From an uncultured Oscillospiraceae bacterium (GTDB lineage: Bacteria > Bacillota > Clostridia > Oscillospirales > Oscillospiraceae), in contig CANPWM010000008.1 of assembly GCA_947584295.1 (NCBI GenBank), positions 1 through 52,385 on the forward strand: a stretch of DNA of 52,385 bases. Reading direction: 5' to 3'. Position numbers and translations under genes: made by a program. Numbering within the stretch: position 1 is the first letter of the stretch; each line of letters starts with the position of its first letter. Below the pieces are notes generated by a model, which was not told the DNA's origin, searched no databases, and saw nothing but the letters and a program-made list of their open reading frames with translations. Positions 50,223-52,385 of the stretch are shown piece after piece.

Positions 50223-50756
50223 TTACTCGGCGGGAGCGGGCTCCGGCTCTTCGGCGGGAGCGCCCTGCTTTTCGGCGATGGCCTTCAGCACGCAAGCCAG
50301 GCCCGCGATGGGGGCCAGCATGGTGCCCAGCACCTGCGCGCGCAGAACGGGCAGCGGGGGGATCTTGGCAAGGGCTTTGATCTCATCGACGGAGATCACC
50401 TTCCCGTCCATGAAGCCGCCCTTGATCTCGAAGCAATTGGGGAGCTTCTCGGCGAACTCGGAGACGACCCTGGCGGGAGCCAGTGCGTCCTCCTGGGAGA
50501 CAGCCAGAGAAGTGGTGCCATGGAGCAGGGGATCCAGCTCGCTGTATCCGGCGTCGTCGATGGCGAACCGGATCAGGGTGTTCTTGACGACAGCGTAATC
50601 CACCTTCTCCTCGCGCATCTTGCGGCGAAGGGCGGTGTCGTCGGCCACCGTGATACCGGAGTAATCCACCAGCACACCGGCGGCGGCGCCCTTGAGCTTC
50701 TCCTTCAGCGCGGCCACCACGGCCTGCTTCTCGCTCAGGACCTTTGCATTGGGCAT
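50223..50756 (-). CDS. rplJ: 50S ribosomal protein L10
   Basis: Anchors L7/L12 dimers to the ribosome; also binds its own leader mRNA for feedback control. The 177-aa protein has the N-terminal rRNA-binding domain (KVLSEKQAVVAALKEKLKGA, GITVADDTALRRKMREEKVD, VVKNTLIRFAI) and a C-terminal helix for L7/L12 (LKAIAEKQGAPAEEPE). GGAGGTGA precedes ATG 50756. An L10 leader lies upstream. Confidence 0.98.
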   Translation of the reverse strand: MPNAKVLSEKQAVVAALKEKLKGAAAGVLVDYSGITVADDTALRRKMREEKVDYAVVKNTLIRFAIDDAGYSELDPLLHGTTSLAVSQEDALAPARVVSEFAEKLPNCFEIKGGFMDGKVISVDEIKALAKIPPLPVLRAQVLGTMLAPIAGLACVLKAIAEKQGAPAEEPEPAPAE

Positions 50757-50790
50757 TTTGTTTTCACCTCCGTGGTTTTAATGGCGTCCA

Positions 50791-50897
50791 CAGAAAATGC
50801 CCTGACGCGCAAAGCATCAGGGCATGGTAAAGCAAATCGACATTTGCCGCCCTCGGCAGGATTTACGGCCTTGCGCCACCTGCTGTCTTTGGAACGC
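50791..50897 (-). promoter_or_regulatory. Ribosomal protein L10 leader
   Basis: On the minus strand AGACAGCAGGTGGC and CCTGCCGAGG (core about 50850-50892) match the consensus of the L10 leader, in which excess L10-L12 complex binds. A hairpin TGCCCTGA/TCAGGGCA (50798-50805 with 50817-50824) plus TTTTC follows as the likely attenuator. Confidence 0.85.
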
Positions 50898-50903
50898 TTG
50901 AGT

Positions 50904-50932
50904 ATCATAGCACAGCTGTGGCGGCTTGTCAA
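50904..50932 (-). promoter_or_regulatory. Sigma-A promoter of rplJ-rplL
   Basis: On the minus strand TTGACA (50932-50927) and TATGAT (50909-50904) are 17 bp apart, just before the L10 leader. Confidence 0.88.
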
Positions 50933-50980
50933 GAACTTTTTTCATTTTCCTGACGGCCGTTTTCCCCGGCGGCGGGCATT

Positions 50981-51517
50981 TTAATAATTCTCCGCGTGGA
51001 CCTCGAAGAAGCTCTGGGGGTGGTTGCAGGTGGGGCAGACCTCGGGGGCCTTGGTGCCCACGCAGATGTGGCCGCAGTTGCGGCACTCCCACACCTTGAC
51101 CTCGCTCTTTTCAAAGACCTTGGCCGTCTCCACGTTCTTCAAAAGGGCGCGGTAGCGCTCCTCGTGATGGCGCTCGATCTCCGCCACCAGGCGGAACCGG
51201 GCGGCCAGCTCCGGGAAGCCCTCCTCCTCGGCGGTCTTGGCAAAGCCCGCGTACATATCGGTCCACTCATAGTTCTCGCCCTCGGCGGCCTCCCGCAGAT
51301 TCTGGGCGGTGTCGCCGATGCCCTCCAGCTCCTTGAACCAGAGCTTGGCGTGTTCCTTCTCGTTGTCGGCGGTCTTCAAAAACAGGGCCGCGATCTGCTC
51401 ATAGCCCTCCTTCTTGGCCTTGGAGGCAAAATAGGTGTACTTGTTGCGGGCCTGGGACTCCCCCGCGAAGGCGGCCAGCAGGTTCTTCTCCGTCTGTGTT
51501 CCGGCGTATTTGCTCAT
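50981..51517 (-). CDS. rbr: Rubrerythrin
   Basis: Reduces hydrogen peroxide in anaerobes. The 178-aa protein has the four-helix diiron domain with Glu ligands in [29 protein letters not shown] and [13 protein letters not shown], then a C-terminal rubredoxin domain with CRNCG and CPTC binding one Fe. Electrons come from a rubredoxin reductase or similar not seen here. A Fur/PerR-type palindrome overlaps its transcription start, fitting peroxide or iron control. Confidence 0.97.
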   Translation of the reverse strand: MSKYAGTQTEKNLLAAFAGESQARNKYTYFASKAKKEGYEQIAALFLKTADNEKEHAKLWFKELEGIGDTAQNLREAAEGENYEWTDMYAGFAKTAEEEGFPELAARFRLVAEIERHHEERYRALLKNVETAKVFEKSEVKVWECRNCGHICVGTKAPEVCPTCNHPQSFFEVHAENY

Positions 51518-51556
51518 GGTGTTTTCCCCTTTCGTCGTTTTTTATGAATTTCTCTT

Positions 51557-51575
51557 AATGAGAATGATTCTTATT
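51557..51575 (-). promoter_or_regulatory. Fur/PerR-type box at the rubrerythrin promoter
   Basis: AATGAGAAT-G-ATTCTTATT is a 9-1-9 palindrome with one mismatch, in the layout of Fur-family boxes. It covers the predicted start of transcription. Confidence 0.7.
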
Positions 51576-51578
51576 TAT

Positions 51579-51607
51579 ATTTTACCCTATCCCGCCCTGT
51601 CTGTCAA
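51579..51607 (-). promoter_or_regulatory. Sigma-A promoter of rubrerythrin
   Basis: On the minus strand TTGACA (51607-51602) and TAAAAT (51584-51579) are 17 bp apart. Confidence 0.85.
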
Positions 51608-51629
51608 GCGGAAAAAGGGCGCTCCGGCC

Positions 51630-52184
51630 TTATTCGATGGTATATTTCGGCTCCCGCTGGCTGAGAATGGCGGAGACGCCGTCCACCACACCGGTGACGA
51701 TCAGGGCCACGGCGGTGAAGGTCCAGAGGGTCTTGCGGATCTTGAAGGGGCTGGCGAAGATGATGACAGCCAGGACGATGGACAGCACCGCGGCGATGCC
51801 GGTGGTCTGCCACATGCCCCGCTTGAGCCGGATCATATCCACCGCCCACTGGAGCTTCAGGATCCCGGTGAGCAGGGCGGCGATGCCGTAAAAGATGGTG
51901 ATGGGCATAAAGGAGCGGACGATCCAATCGGCCTTATACACCAGGAAGATGCCCACCGCCAGGGAGATCAGCCCCTTGGTCAGCTGCTGGCTCAAGGCGG
52001 CCTCCTCCGGGTCGGTACTGAAATAGGTGATGGCGTTCAGCACCCCCAGGACGCAGAAAAGGATCCCCACGCCAATGACGATCAGCCTCGTGAACCCCTC
52101 GGGGTTGATGAAAAGCACGATGCCCACGGCCACTTCGCACAGGCACAGGATCAGCTTGCCGATGATTTTTTTGAATTTTTCCAT
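51630..52184 (-). CDS. DUF308 (HdeD-like) membrane protein
   Basis: A 184-aa integral membrane protein with about five or six hydrophobic segments (LILCLCEVAVGIVLFI, LIVIGVGILFCVLGVLNAIT, GLISLAVGIFLVY, MPITIFYGIAALLTGILKL, TGIAAVLSIVLAVIIFA, FTAVALIVTGVVDGVSAIL). The repeated pattern and FINPEGFTRLI-type turns match DUF308/HdeD proteins, linked in enterobacteria to acid stress but of unknown role here. It is upstream of rubrerythrin on the same strand with its own promoter. Confidence 0.85.
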   Translation of the reverse strand: MEKFKKIIGKLILCLCEVAVGIVLFINPEGFTRLIVIGVGILFCVLGVLNAITYFSTDPEEAALSQQLTKGLISLAVGIFLVYKADWIVRSFMPITIFYGIAALLTGILKLQWAVDMIRLKRGMWQTTGIAAVLSIVLAVIIFASPFKIRKTLWTFTAVALIVTGVVDGVSAILSQREPKYTIE

Positions 52185-52249
52185 GGATATCCCTCCCGAT
52201 CATGATCTTTACCGGCAGCGGGCGGAACTCATGCCCCGGTATCAACACC

Positions 52250-52278
52250 ATCATACCCCATCACAGCCTTTTTTTCAA
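52250..52278 (-). promoter_or_regulatory. Sigma-A promoter of the DUF308 gene
   Basis: On the minus strand TTGAAA (52278-52273) and TATGAT (52255-52250) are 17 bp apart. Confidence 0.7.
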
Positions 52279-52310
52279 GAGGGCTTTCCTATATTTTCAA
52301 AGGTTCCCCC

Positions 52311-52385
52311 TGTTACAATAAATTTGCCCCAACTATGTGGCAGCCGGCCACGGGCGAGGGGTATCTCGTTGCCCAAGCTGTTAGA
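52311..52385 (+). other. Possible start of a structured transcript running off the window
   Basis: An extended -10 (TG-T-TACAAT, 52311-52319) has no good -35. Downstream are short stems: GTGG/CCAC and CGAG-GGGTAT-CTCG. No open frame starts here. It may be the 5' end of a non-coding RNA, but too little is visible to name it. Confidence 0.2.

Overview
The window looks like a chromosome segment of a high-GC, anaerobic, gut-type Clostridia, most likely Oscillospiraceae. This is inferred from protein families rather than a 16S match. Supporting signs are a SCIFF peptide with its radical-SAM maturase, a GlgC/GlgD glycogen system, Rex, IreB, rubrerythrin, a NifS/NifU iron-sulfur pair, sigma-A promoters close to TTGACA-N17-TATAAT and strong AGGAGG ribosome sites. 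Most content is core-genome genes. No phage, integrase, transposase, CRISPR array or rRNA gene was seen.

Layout. 1-2.6 kb: the end of a khpA-like gene, then rimM-trmD-M29 aminopeptidase. 2.8-4.2 kb: two small XRE regulators in palindromic repeats. 4.2-17.7 kb: a minus-strand glycogen operon glgB-glgP-glgC-glgD-glgA-(GH13/GH77 fusion)-pgi, with one strong promoter seen at its head. It covers branching, phosphorolysis, ADP-glucose synthesis, polymer synthesis, debranching/disproportionation and entry of hexose phosphate into glycolysis. 18-21 kb: a lipoprotein fusing a beta-solenoid-like domain to a VanX-type dipeptidase, an SLH protein, and rex. 22-24.6 kb: nifS-nadA-nifU, divergent from rex. 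24.6-26 kb: a dense palindrome array. 26-30.6 kb: an XRE-TPR regulator, a DUF4358/transglutaminase lipoprotein, a YigZ protein and hflX. 30.6-32.5 kb: a tRNA-like remnant and an ECF sigma/membrane-sensor pair. 32.6-33.9 kb: a third palindrome array. 33.9-37 kb: the SCIFF maturase, the 46-aa SCIFF precursor and an Orn/Lys/Arg-type decarboxylase. 37-40.3 kb: a membrane foldase-like protein and an SH3/NlpC-P60 hydrolase. 40.5-43 kb: a cadC-HMA-cadA metal-efflux operon. 43-48 kb: ireB, two envelope-type proteins, mazF, alr, a lipoprotein and NAD(P)HX dehydratase. 48-49.4 kb: a second ECF/sensor pair. 49.8-52.2 kb: rplJ-rplL with an L10 leader, rubrerythrin under a Fur/PerR-like box, and a DUF308 membrane protein.

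The most unusual content is non-coding. Three copies of a roughly 200-bp multi-hairpin element (about 19.8, 37.0 and 49.5 kb) are each bracketed by two copies of a different, locus-specific terminator-like hairpin, as if the element inserts into terminators and duplicates them. A diverged fourth relative lies between glgP and glgC. Three intergenic clusters carry more than 50 short palindromes of about seven types, in composite arrays with conserved spacers, long direct duplications and a 135-140 bp expanded form. Two perfect-consensus promoters sit just beyond gene ends and point back into those genes (2672-2700 and 27343-27371).

All functions come from reading motifs by eye; no database search was run.
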